The position numbers were made by a program, and so were the translations under genes. Under the pieces are notes generated by a model that had not been told where the DNA came from, did no database searches, and saw nothing but the letters and a program-made list of their open reading frames with translations. Below, piece after piece: positions 1 to 8,867 of a stretch of 64,000 bases of DNA. Source of the DNA: MGBC120314 sp051880495 (GTDB lineage Bacteria; Bacillota; Clostridia; Lachnospirales; Lachnospiraceae); assembly GCA_051880495.1 (NCBI GenBank), contig JBJEOB010000031.1, positions 1 to 64,000 on the forward strand, read 5' to 3'. The number at the start of each line of letters is the position of its first letter. Position 1 is the stretch's first letter.

Positions 1-145
1 CCTCAGCTGAGTTTCATCTCCGTAGCACATAAGTCACTCATCCAATAAATTTTGTACAATCTGACGGATAAACTTTAATCATCCGGCTTTTGGCACAGGA
101 ATCTATTTATCTTAATAAAAATTAAAAAAATTTTGTATACAGCTA

Positions 146-174
146 TTGACAAAGCAAAATACAGGTGGTATCTT
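146..174 (+). promoter_or_regulatory. Sigma-A promoter of the hrcA operon
   Basis: TTGACA (146-151), a 17-base spacer and TATCTT (169-174) form a vegetative promoter. It lies just upstream of the CIRCE operator, so bound HrcA would block the start region. In bases 1-145 I see no other supported feature. Confidence 0.75.
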
Positions 175-187
175 AAAAACATAAATA

Positions 188-214
188 TTAGCACTCTATC
201 AAGTTGAGTGCTAA
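188..214 (+). promoter_or_regulatory. CIRCE operator (HrcA binding site)
   Basis: This is a perfect CIRCE element: TTAGCACTC (188-196), a 9-base spacer, and GAGTGCTAA (206-214). CIRCE is the operator bound by HrcA in heat-shock operons. Its position between the promoter and hrcA indicates autoregulation of the whole hrcA-grpE-dnaK-dnaJ unit. I see no second CIRCE before dnaK or dnaJ. Confidence 0.97.
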
Positions 215-254
215 CAAACAACTGGAACACAGATTTATGAGAAGGAGTGAGGAT

Positions 255-1310
255 ATGGAGCTTGATGATAGAAAATTTAAAATACTGCAGGCGATTATCC
301 GTAATTATCTTGAAACAGGAGAACCAGTTGGTTCCAGGACAATTTCCAAATATACAGATTTAAATCTCAGTTCGGCAACGATTAGAAATGAGATGGCAGA
401 TCTTGAGGAAATGGGTTATATTTTACAGCCGCATGCTTCGGCAGGCAGGGTTCCGTCGGATAAAGGTTACCGTCTGTATGTGGATCATATGATGAAGGAG
501 AAGGAAACAGAGATAAGCGACCGCGAGAAGGAAGTTTCCCAGATGAGGGATTTTCTCATCGAAAAGGTTGATAAGGTTGAGGAACTTTTGCAGAATGTTG
601 CCAAGGTACTTGCCGTAAATACCAACTACGCGACGATGATTTCTTCACCGCAGATTAAAAAGAACAAGTTAAAGTTTATACAGCTTACGCTTGTGGAACC
701 GACGAAAATACTTGCCGTAATTGTTCTGGAGGGAAATGTTATCCGTAACAGGATGATAGAGATACCGGAGGAAATTGATAATGAGGTAATACTTAAGCTT
801 AACCTTTTGCTTAATACCGCACTTAACGGACTCACGCTTGATGAGATAAGCCTTGCAATTGTTTCTACACTCAGGGATCAGGCTGGTGAGTATACGGCAA
901 TATTAAACAGCATCATTGATGCGATTGCAGAAGTTGTATCGGGAGAAGATAATCTCAAGATATATACGAGCGGTGCAACAAATATATTTAAGTATCCTGA
1001 ACTTAGCGATTCGGCCAAGGCAAGCGAGCTTATCTGTACACTGGAAGAAAAACAGGTGTTAAGCGATCTTATTTCCAGCTCGTTGGAGGAAGGTGAGGAT
1101 AAGGGTACAGGAATCCAGGTATATATTGGAAATGAAACACCGGTAAGCTCCATGAAGGATTGCAGCGTTGTAACTGCAACATATGAGCTTGGTGATGGAA
1201 TGAAGGGCGCGATTGGAATTATTGGTCCAAAGCGAATGGATTATGAAAAAGTTGTTGAATCTCTAAAAAGTTTGAAAAAACAATTAGATTCAGTATATAA
1301 GGACAAATAG
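255..1310 (+). CDS. hrcA: Heat-inducible transcription repressor HrcA
   Basis: This 351-residue protein is HrcA, the repressor that binds CIRCE and, in other Firmicutes, needs GroEL to stay active. The N-terminal winged helix is visible (RKFKILQAIIRNYLETGEPV, then SSATIRNEMADLEEMGY and HASAGRVPSDKGYRLYVD), followed by the GAF-like and C-terminal dimerisation regions. I place the start at ATG 255 because GAAGGAGTGAGG lies at 241-252; an in-frame TTG at 204 would put the start inside the CIRCE element and is unlikely. It is the first gene of the operon and grpE follows after 15 bases. Confidence 0.96.
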   Translation: MELDDRKFKILQAIIRNYLETGEPVGSRTISKYTDLNLSSATIRNEMADLEEMGYILQPHASAGRVPSDKGYRLYVDHMMKEKETEISDREKEVSQMRDFLIEKVDKVEELLQNVAKVLAVNTNYATMISSPQIKKNKLKFIQLTLVEPTKILAVIVLEGNVIRNRMIEIPEEIDNEVILKLNLLLNTALNGLTLDEISLAIVSTLRDQAGEYTAILNSIIDAIAEVVSGEDNLKIYTSGATNIFKYPELSDSAKASELICTLEEKQVLSDLISSSLEEGEDKGTGIQVYIGNETPVSSMKDCSVVTATYELGDGMKGAIGIIGPKRMDYEKVVESLKSLKKQLDSVYKDK

Positions 1311-1325
1311 AAAGGTGGAGAAGAA

Positions 1326-1943
1326 GTGTCAGCAGAAAATGAAGAAAAGAAAGAATCCCAAGTTGTTTCTGATGAAGAAAATGTGACAGAAGAAACAACA
1401 AAAGAAGCAGCTAAAGAGGCTGATGAAGTGACAGAAGAACCTGTTGAAACAGAAGAAACCCCTGAGGATTCAGATATAGAAGAGCCTGATAAGGAAGAAA
1501 AAAAGGATAAAAAAGATATCCGGATTGAGGAACTTACAGACAAATATAAAAGAACAATGGCTGAGTTCGATAATTTCCGCAAAAGAACCGAAAAAGAAAA
1601 ATCAGCAATGTATGAAATAGGTGCTAAGGACATTATCGAGAAGATTCTTCCAATTGTAGATAATTTTGAAAGAGGATTTCAGACATTATCAGAAGAAGAA
1701 AAGGCTGCACCATTTGCGGACGGAATGGATAAAGTATATAAGCAGCTTATGAAGGCACTGGAAGAAGCCGGCGTTAAGCCGATAGAAGCTGTTGGAAATC
1801 CATTTGATCCGAATCTTCACAACGCAGTAATGCATGTAGAGGATGAAACACTTGGTGAGAATGTAGTCGCTGAGGAATTACAGAAGGGTTACATGTACAG
1901 GGAATACGTAGTACGACACAGCGTGGTCAAAGTTGCTAACTAG
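1326..1943 (+). CDS. grpE: Nucleotide exchange factor GrpE
   Basis: GrpE (205 residues) releases ADP from DnaK. The first 60 or so residues are strongly acidic and probably disordered, a common GrpE feature. The long helix and core follow (YKRTMAEFDNFRKRTEKEK, later ILPIVDNFERGF), ending in the beta-wing with the family signature around NPFDPNLHNAVMHVED and a C-terminal GYMYREYVVRHSVVKV. The start is GTG 1326 behind GAAAGGTGGAG. It sits between hrcA and dnaK, the usual Firmicute order, and should be HrcA-controlled. Confidence 0.96.
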   Translation: MSAENEEKKESQVVSDEENVTEETTKEAAKEADEVTEEPVETEETPEDSDIEEPDKEEKKDKKDIRIEELTDKYKRTMAEFDNFRKRTEKEKSAMYEIGAKDIIEKILPIVDNFERGFQTLSEEEKAAPFADGMDKVYKQLMKALEEAGVKPIEAVGNPFDPNLHNAVMHVEDETLGENVVAEELQKGYMYREYVVRHSVVKVAN

Positions 1944-1960
1944 GCTGAAAAAAGCCGTAC

Positions 1961-2012
1961 GAATTATCTGCAAGATAATTCGGATAAAAGCCGAAATTGC
2001 GAAAGCAATTTC
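1961..2012 (+). repeat. Tandem hairpins between grpE and dnaK
   Basis: Two perfect inverted repeats stand next to each other: GAATTATCT-GCA-AGATAATTC (1961-1981) and GAAATTGC-GAAA-GCAATTTC (1993-2012). No U-tract follows directly, so this is not a normal terminator; an RNA-processing or stability role is possible. On the minus strand the order and spacing resemble the repeat at 14415-14460 (GAAATT hairpin, about 12-15 bases, CGAATTATCT), suggesting a dispersed intergenic family. Confidence 0.7.
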
Positions 2013-2075
2013 ACTCGAAAGAGTAGAAACAAAAGGAAACAAAACATTTTTTTAAATTATATAGGAGGCTTTATT

Positions 2076-3947
2076 ATGAGCAAGATTATTGGTATTGATT
2101 TAGGTACAACAAATTCATGTGTAGCTGTTATGGAAGGTGGTAAGCCTGTTGTTATCACTAATACAGAAGGTGTAAGAACAACTCCTTCAGTTGTTGCATT
2201 CACAAAGACAGGTGAAAGAATCGTTGGTGACCCTGCAAAGCGTCAGGCTGTTACCAATGCAGATAAGACAATCTCTTCTATTAAGAGACACATGGGAACA
2301 GATTATAAGGTAACAATTGATGATAAGCAGTATTCACCACAGCAGATTTCAGCTATGATTCTTCAGAAGTTAAAGGCTGATGCAGAAAGCTACCTCGGTG
2401 AGAAGGTTACAGAGGCAGTTATCACTGTTCCTGCTTACTTCAATGATGCACAGAGACAGGCAACTAAGGATGCAGGTAAGATTGCAGGCCTTGATGTTAA
2501 GAGAATTATCAACGAGCCTACAGCAGCAGCTTTGGCTTATGGTCTTGATAATGAACAGGAACAGAAGATTATGGTATACGACCTTGGTGGTGGTACATTC
2601 GATGTTTCAGTTATTGAAATTGGTGACGGCGTTATTGAAGTTCTTGCAACTAACGGTAACAATCATCTTGGTGGCGATGATTTCGACCAGAAGATTACAG
2701 ATTACATGATTGAAGAGTTCAAGAAGCAGGAAGGTGTAGACCTTTCAACAGATAAGATGGCACTTCAGAGAATTAAGGAAGCTGCTGAGAAGGCTAAGAA
2801 GGAATTATCTTCTTCAACAACAACCAACATCAACCTTCCATTTATCACAGCAACTGCAGAAGGTCCAAAGCATTTTGACATGAACCTTACAAGAGCTAAG
2901 TTTGATGAATTAACACATGACCTTGTTGAGGCAACAGTTATTCCGGTACAGAATGCATTAAAGGATGCAGGCTTAAATGCTTCAGACCTTTCAAAGGTAT
3001 TACTTGTTGGTGGTTCAACAAGAATCCCTGCAGTACAGGATAAGGTAAAGCAGTTAACAGGCAAGGAACCTAACAAGTCATTAAATCCTGATGAATGTGT
3101 TGCTATCGGTGCTTCAATTCAGGGTGGTAAGCTTGCAGGTGATGCAGGTGCAGGTGAAATCCTTCTTCTTGATGTAACTCCGCTTTCACTTTCAATCGAG
3201 ACAATGGGTGGTGTCGCTACAAGACTTATTGAGAGAAATACAACAATTCCTACAAAGAAGAGCCAGATTTTCTCTACAGCAGAGGATAATCAGACAGCAG
3301 TAGACATTCATGTTGTACAGGGTGAGCGTCAGTTCGCCAGAGATAACAAGACACTTGGTAACTTCAGACTTGATGGAATTCTTCCTGCAAGACGTGGCGT
3401 ACCACAGATTGAAGTTACATTTGATATTGATGCAAATGGTATCGTAAATGTATCAGCTAAGGACCTTGGAACAGGCAAGGAACAGCATATAACAATTACA
3501 TCAGGTTCTAATATGTCTGATGAGGATATTGAGAAGGCAGTTAAGGAAGCAGCTGAATATGAAGCACAGGATAAGAAGCGTAAGGAAGGCATTGATGCAA
3601 GAAATGACGCAGACGCAATTTACTTCCAGACACAGAAGGCTCTTGATGAAGTAGGCGATAAGATTGATGCTTCTGACAAGGCTGCTGTAGAAGCTGACTT
3701 AAGTGCATTAAAGGAAATCCTTGATTCAACAACACCTGATTCAGTATCAGATGAACAGATTGAAAAGTTAAAGAGCGGCAAGGAAAAACTTATGACAAGT
3801 GCCCAGAAGTTATTCGAGAAATTATATTCTCAGGCTGGTGCCCAGGGCGCAGGTCCTGACATGGGTGCAGGTGCAGCCGGAGCTGATGCAGGTGCAGGCA
3901 GTTCAGCAGATGACAATGTAGTTGACGGTGACTACCGTGAGGTATAA
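2076..3947 (+). CDS. dnaK: Chaperone DnaK (Hsp70)
   Basis: DnaK (623 residues) is the main cytoplasmic Hsp70. The ATPase domain opens with IIGIDLGTTNSCVAVMEGGK and contains the phosphate-binding DLGGGTFDVSVIE and the LVGGSTRIPAVQ motif. The substrate-binding domain contains LLLDVTPLSLSIETMGGV, and the tail is rich in Gly and Ala and ends DGDYREV rather than the proteobacterial EEVD. The length and the short spacing after the first phosphate motif match Gram-positive DnaK. AGGAGG at 2063-2068 sets the start. Codon use looks like that of a highly expressed gene. Confidence 0.98.
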   Translation: MSKIIGIDLGTTNSCVAVMEGGKPVVITNTEGVRTTPSVVAFTKTGERIVGDPAKRQAVTNADKTISSIKRHMGTDYKVTIDDKQYSPQQISAMILQKLKADAESYLGEKVTEAVITVPAYFNDAQRQATKDAGKIAGLDVKRIINEPTAAALAYGLDNEQEQKIMVYDLGGGTFDVSVIEIGDGVIEVLATNGNNHLGGDDFDQKITDYMIEEFKKQEGVDLSTDKMALQRIKEAAEKAKKELSSSTTTNINLPFITATAEGPKHFDMNLTRAKFDELTHDLVEATVIPVQNALKDAGLNASDLSKVLLVGGSTRIPAVQDKVKQLTGKEPNKSLNPDECVAIGASIQGGKLAGDAGAGEILLLDVTPLSLSIETMGGVATRLIERNTTIPTKKSQIFSTAEDNQTAVDIHVVQGERQFARDNKTLGNFRLDGILPARRGVPQIEVTFDIDANGIVNVSAKDLGTGKEQHITITSGSNMSDEDIEKAVKEAAEYEAQDKKRKEGIDARNDADAIYFQTQKALDEVGDKIDASDKAAVEADLSALKEILDSTTPDSVSDEQIEKLKSGKEKLMTSAQKLFEKLYSQAGAQGAGPDMGAGAAGADAGAGSSADDNVVDGDYREV

Positions 3948-3955
3948 AATGAGGA

Positions 3956-4074
3956 GTGCCTTCTAAAAAGGCATGAGAATACGATAATCTGAATAGTCAG
4001 ATTGTTAAGGATAAGAGGTTTTAAGCTAAGACGAACGGAGTTTCTTTAAAGAGATTCTTATGTCTTAGCTTAAA
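3956..4074 (+). ncRNA. Structured dnaK-dnaJ intergenic leader
   Basis: The 163-base gap contains three stacked hairpins: TGCCTT/AAGGCA (3957-3973), AATCTGA-ATAG-TCAGATT (3986-4003), and a long closing stem TTTAAGCTAAGAC (4020-4032) with GTCTTAGCTTAAA (4062-4074), a perfect 13-bp pairing. None is followed by a U-tract. The likely roles are mRNA processing or differential stability of the dnaK and dnaJ parts of the transcript; this is inference. No promoter or CIRCE is evident here. Confidence 0.5.
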
Positions 4075-4110
4075 GCATTTCACAAAGCCCACATAAGGAG
4101 TTAATGAAAA

Positions 4111-5253
4111 ATGGCGGAAAAAAGAGATTATTACGAGGTCCTTGGCGTAAGCAGGGATGCTGATGATGCAGCGTTAAAAAAAGCATACAGACAGCTGGCA
4201 AAGAAATATCATCCCGATACCAATCCGGGTGATAAGGAGGCAGAAGCAAAATTTAAGGAAGCTTCTGAAGCCTATGCCGTACTTAGTGATCCACAGAAAC
4301 GTCAGCAGTATGATCAGTTTGGCCATGCAGCTTTCGAAGGTGGCGGAGCAGGCGGCGGTGCCGGTTTTGACTTTAATATGGATGATATCACAAGTATGTT
4401 CGGTGACATATTTGGTTTTGGAAGTGGTTTTGGCGGCTTTGGCGGCGGCTCGTCAAGAAGAAACAGCCCGACGCGCGGGGCAACACTTAGAACAAGTGTA
4501 AGAATATCCTTTGAGGAATCGGTTACGGGAACTACGAAGGAAATCGATATTGCTTATAAAGATGAATGTGGAAAGTGTCACGGCACAGGTGCCAAAGAAG
4601 GTACATCACCGGTGACCTGCCCGAAATGTAAGGGAGCAGGTCGTGTTGTTATGACACAGCAGACAATTTTCGGAATGTCACAGGTTCAGACAGTTTGTCC
4701 TGATTGTAACGGCAGCGGCAAGATTATTAAGGAAAAATGTCCTGAATGTTATGGAACAGGTTATATTAACACCAAAAAGAAAATCGCAATTGATATACCG
4801 GCAGGTATTGATGACGGACAGAGCATTAAAATTGCCGGCAAGGGAGATCCGGGTACTAATGGAGGCCCAAGAGGAGACCTTCTTGTTGAAGTTCGTGTTG
4901 CTGCCAATCCTAAGTTTGAACGTAGTGATTTTGATGTATATTCAGAGGTCCCAATCAGCTTTGCAACAGCAGCGCTTGGTGGAGAAATTAAGATTGAAAC
5001 CATTGATGGAGCTGTAATGTATGACGTGAAGCCGGGTACACAGTCGCATACTAAGGTAAGACTTCGTGGCAAGGGATTCCCGACTATCAGAAATAAGCAG
5101 GTACGAGGAGACCATTACGTAACACTTGTCGTAAAGGTTCCGGAAAAGATGAATGAGACCCAGAAGGAAGCACTTCGTGCATTCGACGAGGCAATGAATG
5201 GCGGCAGTCCTTCAGGCGAGGTAAAGAAGAAAAAAGGATTATTTGGTAAATAA
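4111..5253 (+). CDS. dnaJ: Chaperone DnaJ (Hsp40)
   Basis: DnaJ (380 residues) stimulates DnaK ATPase and delivers substrates. The J domain carries HPD at residues 34-36. A Gly/Phe-rich linker follows (around residues 75-120), then four CxxCxGxG zinc repeats (CGKCHGTG, CPKCKGAG, CPDCNGSG, CPECYGTG) and the C-terminal beta-sandwich domains. This is a complete type I DnaJ. AAGGAG at 4095-4100 supports ATG 4111. It is the last gene of the heat-shock operon, with a strong terminator 25 bases downstream. Confidence 0.97.
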   Translation: MAEKRDYYEVLGVSRDADDAALKKAYRQLAKKYHPDTNPGDKEAEAKFKEASEAYAVLSDPQKRQQYDQFGHAAFEGGGAGGGAGFDFNMDDITSMFGDIFGFGSGFGGFGGGSSRRNSPTRGATLRTSVRISFEESVTGTTKEIDIAYKDECGKCHGTGAKEGTSPVTCPKCKGAGRVVMTQQTIFGMSQVQTVCPDCNGSGKIIKEKCPECYGTGYINTKKKIAIDIPAGIDDGQSIKIAGKGDPGTNGGPRGDLLVEVRVAANPKFERSDFDVYSEVPISFATAALGGEIKIETIDGAVMYDVKPGTQSHTKVRLRGKGFPTIRNKQVRGDHYVTLVVKVPEKMNETQKEALRAFDEAMNGGSPSGEVKKKKGLFGK

Positions 5254-5277
5254 AATAATTGATATTGATTTTTTAAA

Positions 5278-5318
5278 TGAACTTTTGTAAAATAGTTTTA
5301 TAAAAGTTCATTTTTTTA
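5278..5318 (+). terminator. Rho-independent terminator after dnaJ
   Basis: TGAACTTTTGTAAAA (5278-5292) pairs with TTTTATAAAAGTTCA (5296-5310) over 15 bp with one G-U, closed by a 3-base loop and followed by TTTTTTT. It ends the heat-shock operon. Confidence 0.9.
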
Positions 5319-5322
5319 TTTC

Positions 5323-5346
5323 ATAGGAAATTGCGTCGCAATTACC
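5323..5346 (+). repeat. ATAGGAAATT hairpin repeat, copy 1
   Basis: ATAGGAAATT begins a short palindrome in which AATTGC (5329-5334) pairs with GCAATT (5338-5343), with GG/CC pairing further out across one A-A mismatch. The same opening decamer recurs at 14416, 21687 and 40214, always between genes. Here it lies between the dnaJ terminator and the isomerase ribosome binding site. Confidence 0.6.
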
Positions 5347-5369
5347 CTAAATGATTTGGAGGTACATAT

Positions 5370-6839
5370 ATGATTAATATTCCACAGATTAAAGTAGGTA
5401 TTGTTTCCGTAAGCCGTGACTGTTTCCCGATGTCACTTTCAGAGACGAGAAGAAAGGCAGTGGTTGAGGCTTATACCAAAAAGTATGGCGACATTTATGA
5501 ATGTCCTGTCTGTATTGAAAATGAAGTTCACATGATGGCTGCATTAAATGATGTCAGAAATGCAGGATGTGATGCACTTGTTATTTACCTTGGAAATTTT
5601 GGACCTGAAACGTCAGAGACACTTCTTGCAAAGCAGTTTGACGGGCCTGTAATGTTTGTAGCGGCAGCAGAGGAGACAGGAAGCAACCTTGTCGGAGGCA
5701 GAGGTGATGCATACTGCGGAATGTTAAATGCAAGCTACAACTTAAAGCTTCGTAACGTTAAGGCATATATTCCGGAGTATCCTGTTGGAACAGCCGAAGA
5801 ATGTGCTGACATGATTAATGAATTTGTACCTGTTGCCAAGGCAATAGTAGGACTTAACAATCTGAAGGTAATTTCATTTGGACCAAGACCACAGGATTTC
5901 CTTGCATGTAATGCACCGATTAAACAGCTATACAACCTGGGTATTGAGATTGAGGAAAACTCAGAACTTGATTTGTTTGAAAGCTTCAACAAACATGCAA
6001 ATGACGAGAGAATTCCACAGGTTGTAAAGAGTATGGAAGCTGAGCTTGGTTCGGGAAATAAGAAACCTGAAATATTAAATAAGCTTGCGCAGTATGAGCT
6101 TACGCTTCTTGACTGGGTAGAAGCGCACAGAGGCTCACGCAAATATGTCTGTATAGCAGGAAAATGCTGGCCGGCATTCCAGACACAGTTTGGATTTGTA
6201 CCATGCTACGTCAATTCACGTCTTACGGCAATGGGCATTCCTGTATCGTGTGAGGTTGATATTTACGGAGCTGTAAGTGAATTTATCGGAACAGTTGTAA
6301 GCGGGGATACGGTTACACTTCTTGATATCAATAATTCAGTTCCAAAAGATTTGTATGAAGAGGACATTAAAGGAAAATATGATTATACATTAAAGGATAC
6401 TTTCATGGGTTTCCATTGTGGAAATACTGCAGCAGGCAAGCTTGCTTTCTGTGAAATGAAGTATCAGTTTATCATGGCGCGTTCACTTCCTGAGGAGGTT
6501 ACACAGGGTACACTTGAGGGCGACATAGTTCCGGGTGATATTACATTTTTCAGACTTCAGAGTACATCAGACGCCAAGCTTACCGCATATATTGCACAGG
6601 GGGAGGTCCTTCCTGTAAGAACACGTTCATTTGGTGCCATCGGTATATTCGCAATTCCGCAGATGGGAAGATTCTATCGCCATGTGCTTATTGAGAAGAA
6701 TTTCCCACATCATGGAGCCGTTGCGTTCGGACATTTTGGAAAGACATTATTTGAAGTGTTCAAATATCTTGGAGTAGAAGACATCGGTTTTAACCAGCCA
6801 AAGGGAATGCTCTATAAGACTGAGAATCCGTTTGCCTAG
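5370..6839 (+). CDS. Fucose-isomerase-fold sugar isomerase, probable xylose isomerase (XylA-II type)
   Basis: This 489-residue protein belongs to the L-fucose/L-arabinose isomerase superfamily (N-terminal Rossmann-like layers such as CDALVIYLGNFGPETSETLL; C-terminal segments such as EVDIYGAVSEFIGTVVSGD and DTFMGFHCGNTA, and a late HVLIEKNFPHHGAVAFGHFG). The next gene is a clear xylulokinase and a transaldolase follows, so D-xylose to D-xylulose is the best prediction. From memory, a relative in Clostridium acetobutylicum was reported to be a non-orthologous xylose isomerase. No classical XylA is present here. TTTGGAGGT sets the start. Substrate is inferred from context, so L-fucose or L-arabinose-type substrates remain possible. 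Confidence 0.75.
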   Translation: MINIPQIKVGIVSVSRDCFPMSLSETRRKAVVEAYTKKYGDIYECPVCIENEVHMMAALNDVRNAGCDALVIYLGNFGPETSETLLAKQFDGPVMFVAAAEETGSNLVGGRGDAYCGMLNASYNLKLRNVKAYIPEYPVGTAEECADMINEFVPVAKAIVGLNNLKVISFGPRPQDFLACNAPIKQLYNLGIEIEENSELDLFESFNKHANDERIPQVVKSMEAELGSGNKKPEILNKLAQYELTLLDWVEAHRGSRKYVCIAGKCWPAFQTQFGFVPCYVNSRLTAMGIPVSCEVDIYGAVSEFIGTVVSGDTVTLLDINNSVPKDLYEEDIKGKYDYTLKDTFMGFHCGNTAAGKLAFCEMKYQFIMARSLPEEVTQGTLEGDIVPGDITFFRLQSTSDAKLTAYIAQGEVLPVRTRSFGAIGIFAIPQMGRFYRHVLIEKNFPHHGAVAFGHFGKTLFEVFKYLGVEDIGFNQPKGMLYKTENPFA

Positions 6840-6860
6840 GATAAACAGAAAGGATACAAT

Positions 6861-8324
6861 ATGTTATATATCGGTATAGACCTTGGAACATCAGCCGTAA
6901 AATTATTGCTGATGGATGAAAAGGGATTAATTAAGAACATTGTTTCAGAAGAATATCCTATCTCATTTCCGCATCCGGGCTGGTCGGAACAGAATCCTAC
7001 AGACTGGTATGACGGTGTAATTAAGGGACTTAAGAAACTGCTTTTGGTGTGCGACGCGGCAGAAGTTGCAGGAATCAGTTTTGGAGGTCAGATGCACGGA
7101 CTTGTTCTTCTTGATGAAAATGATGATGTAATCCGTCCGGCGATTTTGTGGAATGACGGAAGAAGCGTTAAGGAATGTGAATACCTTAATGAAACCATCG
7201 GTCAAAGTAAACTGTCGAGTTATACGGCCAATATAGCATTTGCAGGTTTTACGGCACCTAAGATATTATGGGTTCGTGAAAATGAGCCGGAGAATTTTAA
7301 GAAAATCAGGAAAATCATGCTGCCAAAGGATTATATAGCGTACAAACTTACCGGAGTTTTTTCTACGGAACCATCTGACGCATCCGGTATGCTCCTGTTT
7401 GATGTAAAGAACAGAAAGTGGTCAAAAGAGATGCTTGAAATATGCGGCATAGATGAAACGATGCTTCCAAATATTTATGAAAGCTTTGAAGTGACAGGCT
7501 GTGTCAGAAAAGAAATAGCAGATGAACTCGGACTTTCGGAGAATGTTAAGGTGGCAGCCGGTGCAGGTGATAATGCGGCGGCAGCGGTCGGAACGGGAAC
7601 GATAGGAAACGGAAACTGCAATATTTCAATCGGAACATCGGGAACTATCTTTATAACAAGCGATGAATTCTGTGTGGATGATAACAATGCCCTTCATGCA
7701 TTTGCCCATGCGGATGGAGGATATCATCTGATGGGTTGTATGCTTAGCGCGGCGTCATGCAATAAGTGGTGGATGGACGAGATATTAAAAACCGGGGAGT
7801 ATGGAAAGGAACAGGAAAATATAAAAAATCCGGGCGAGAATAATGTATTTTTCCTGCCTTACCTTATGGGTGAGCGTTCGCCGCACAATGACCCTGCCGC
7901 ACGCGGACTGTTCATGGGAATGAGTATGGACACGACAAGGGAGGATATGACTCTGGCGGTGCTTGAAGGTGTGGCTTTCGGACTTCGCGACTGCCTTGAA
8001 GTTGCAAAAAGACTCGGACTTAACATCACAAAGAGCAAGATATGCGGTGGCGGTGCCAAGAGTCCGCTATGGAAGAAAATTATTGCAAACGTCCTTAATC
8101 TGGAACTTGAAATCGTTGAGTCAGAGGAGGGACCGGCGCTTGGCGGAGCGATTCTTGCTGCAGTTGCATGTGGTGAGTATGCATCCGTAAATGAGGCATG
8201 TAAGGCAATAGTTAAGGTTATTGACAGCGTTAAACCCGAGGAAGAGCTCGTTAAAAAATACGAAGAAAAGTATCAGAAATTTAAGAAGATATATCCGGCG
8301 GTTTCAGAATTATTTAAGTTATAG
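6861..8324 (+). CDS. xylB: Xylulokinase (FGGY family)
   Basis: XylB (487 residues) phosphorylates D-xylulose to xylulose 5-phosphate. The N-terminal ATP-fold starts YIGIDLGTSAVKLLLMDEKG, and the substrate region contains ISFGGQMHGLVLLD and RPAILWNDGRS, which is the xylulokinase rather than the glycerol- or ribulokinase pattern. The C-terminal FGGY signature region contains GGGAKSPLWKKIIANVL and EGPALGGAILAAV. It starts 21 bases after the isomerase stop, behind AGAAAGGA, so the two are probably co-transcribed. Confidence 0.93.
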   Translation: MLYIGIDLGTSAVKLLLMDEKGLIKNIVSEEYPISFPHPGWSEQNPTDWYDGVIKGLKKLLLVCDAAEVAGISFGGQMHGLVLLDENDDVIRPAILWNDGRSVKECEYLNETIGQSKLSSYTANIAFAGFTAPKILWVRENEPENFKKIRKIMLPKDYIAYKLTGVFSTEPSDASGMLLFDVKNRKWSKEMLEICGIDETMLPNIYESFEVTGCVRKEIADELGLSENVKVAAGAGDNAAAAVGTGTIGNGNCNISIGTSGTIFITSDEFCVDDNNALHAFAHADGGYHLMGCMLSAASCNKWWMDEILKTGEYGKEQENIKNPGENNVFFLPYLMGERSPHNDPAARGLFMGMSMDTTREDMTLAVLEGVAFGLRDCLEVAKRLGLNITKSKICGGGAKSPLWKKIIANVLNLELEIVESEEGPALGGAILAAVACGEYASVNEACKAIVKVIDSVKPEEELVKKYEEKYQKFKKIYPAVSELFKL

Positions 8325-8338
8325 TAAGGAGTTTTATT

Positions 8339-8857
8339 GTGCTAAGATTAAGACCGTATAAAAGATGTGATGCAGAACATATTGTAAACTGGATTAAGAC
8401 TGAGAAATCATTTTACCAGTGGAGTGCAGGAAGGTTAGGCGAATATCCCATTACAGCGGCTGCTTTAACTGACCATTACGAAAGTATGGCAGACAGAGAC
8501 GATTTTTATGAGATGACGGCAATGGATGGCTGTGAAGTGGCAGGGCATATGATTATGCGTTTTCTTGATGAGGAAAAAACAAGTCTGCGATTTGGCTTTG
8601 TAGTTGTCGACGATACCAAAAGAGGAAAGGGATATGGCAGGGAAATGCTTAAGCTGGCACTTAAATATGCATTTGAAATACTAAAGGTATCAAGGGTTAC
8701 AATCGGCGTGTTTGTAAACAATACTCCGGCTTATAAATGCTATAAGTCATTAGGGTTTGTGGAAAGTAGCAGTGAACCACGTGAAAATTATAAAATATTG
8801 AACGAAGAATGGGAATGTGTCTATCTTGAGATGACCGAAGATATGTTGAATGTATAA
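8339..8857 (+). CDS. GNAT-family N-acetyltransferase
   Basis: This 172-residue protein has the GNAT fold. The acetyl-CoA loop is RGKGYGREMLKLAL and the C-terminal GVFVNNTPAYKCYKSLGFVE is typical of RimJ/RimL-like acetyltransferases. The start is GTG 8339 with AAGGAG at 8326-8331. It lies between xylulokinase and transaldolase with tight spacing, but nothing in the sequence identifies its substrate; amino group of a small molecule or protein N-terminus are both possible. Confidence 0.85.
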   Translation: MLRLRPYKRCDAEHIVNWIKTEKSFYQWSAGRLGEYPITAAALTDHYESMADRDDFYEMTAMDGCEVAGHMIMRFLDEEKTSLRFGFVVVDDTKRGKGYGREMLKLALKYAFEILKVSRVTIGVFVNNTPAYKCYKSLGFVESSSEPRENYKILNEEWECVYLEMTEDMLNV

Positions 8858-8867
8858 GGAGTGCAGA

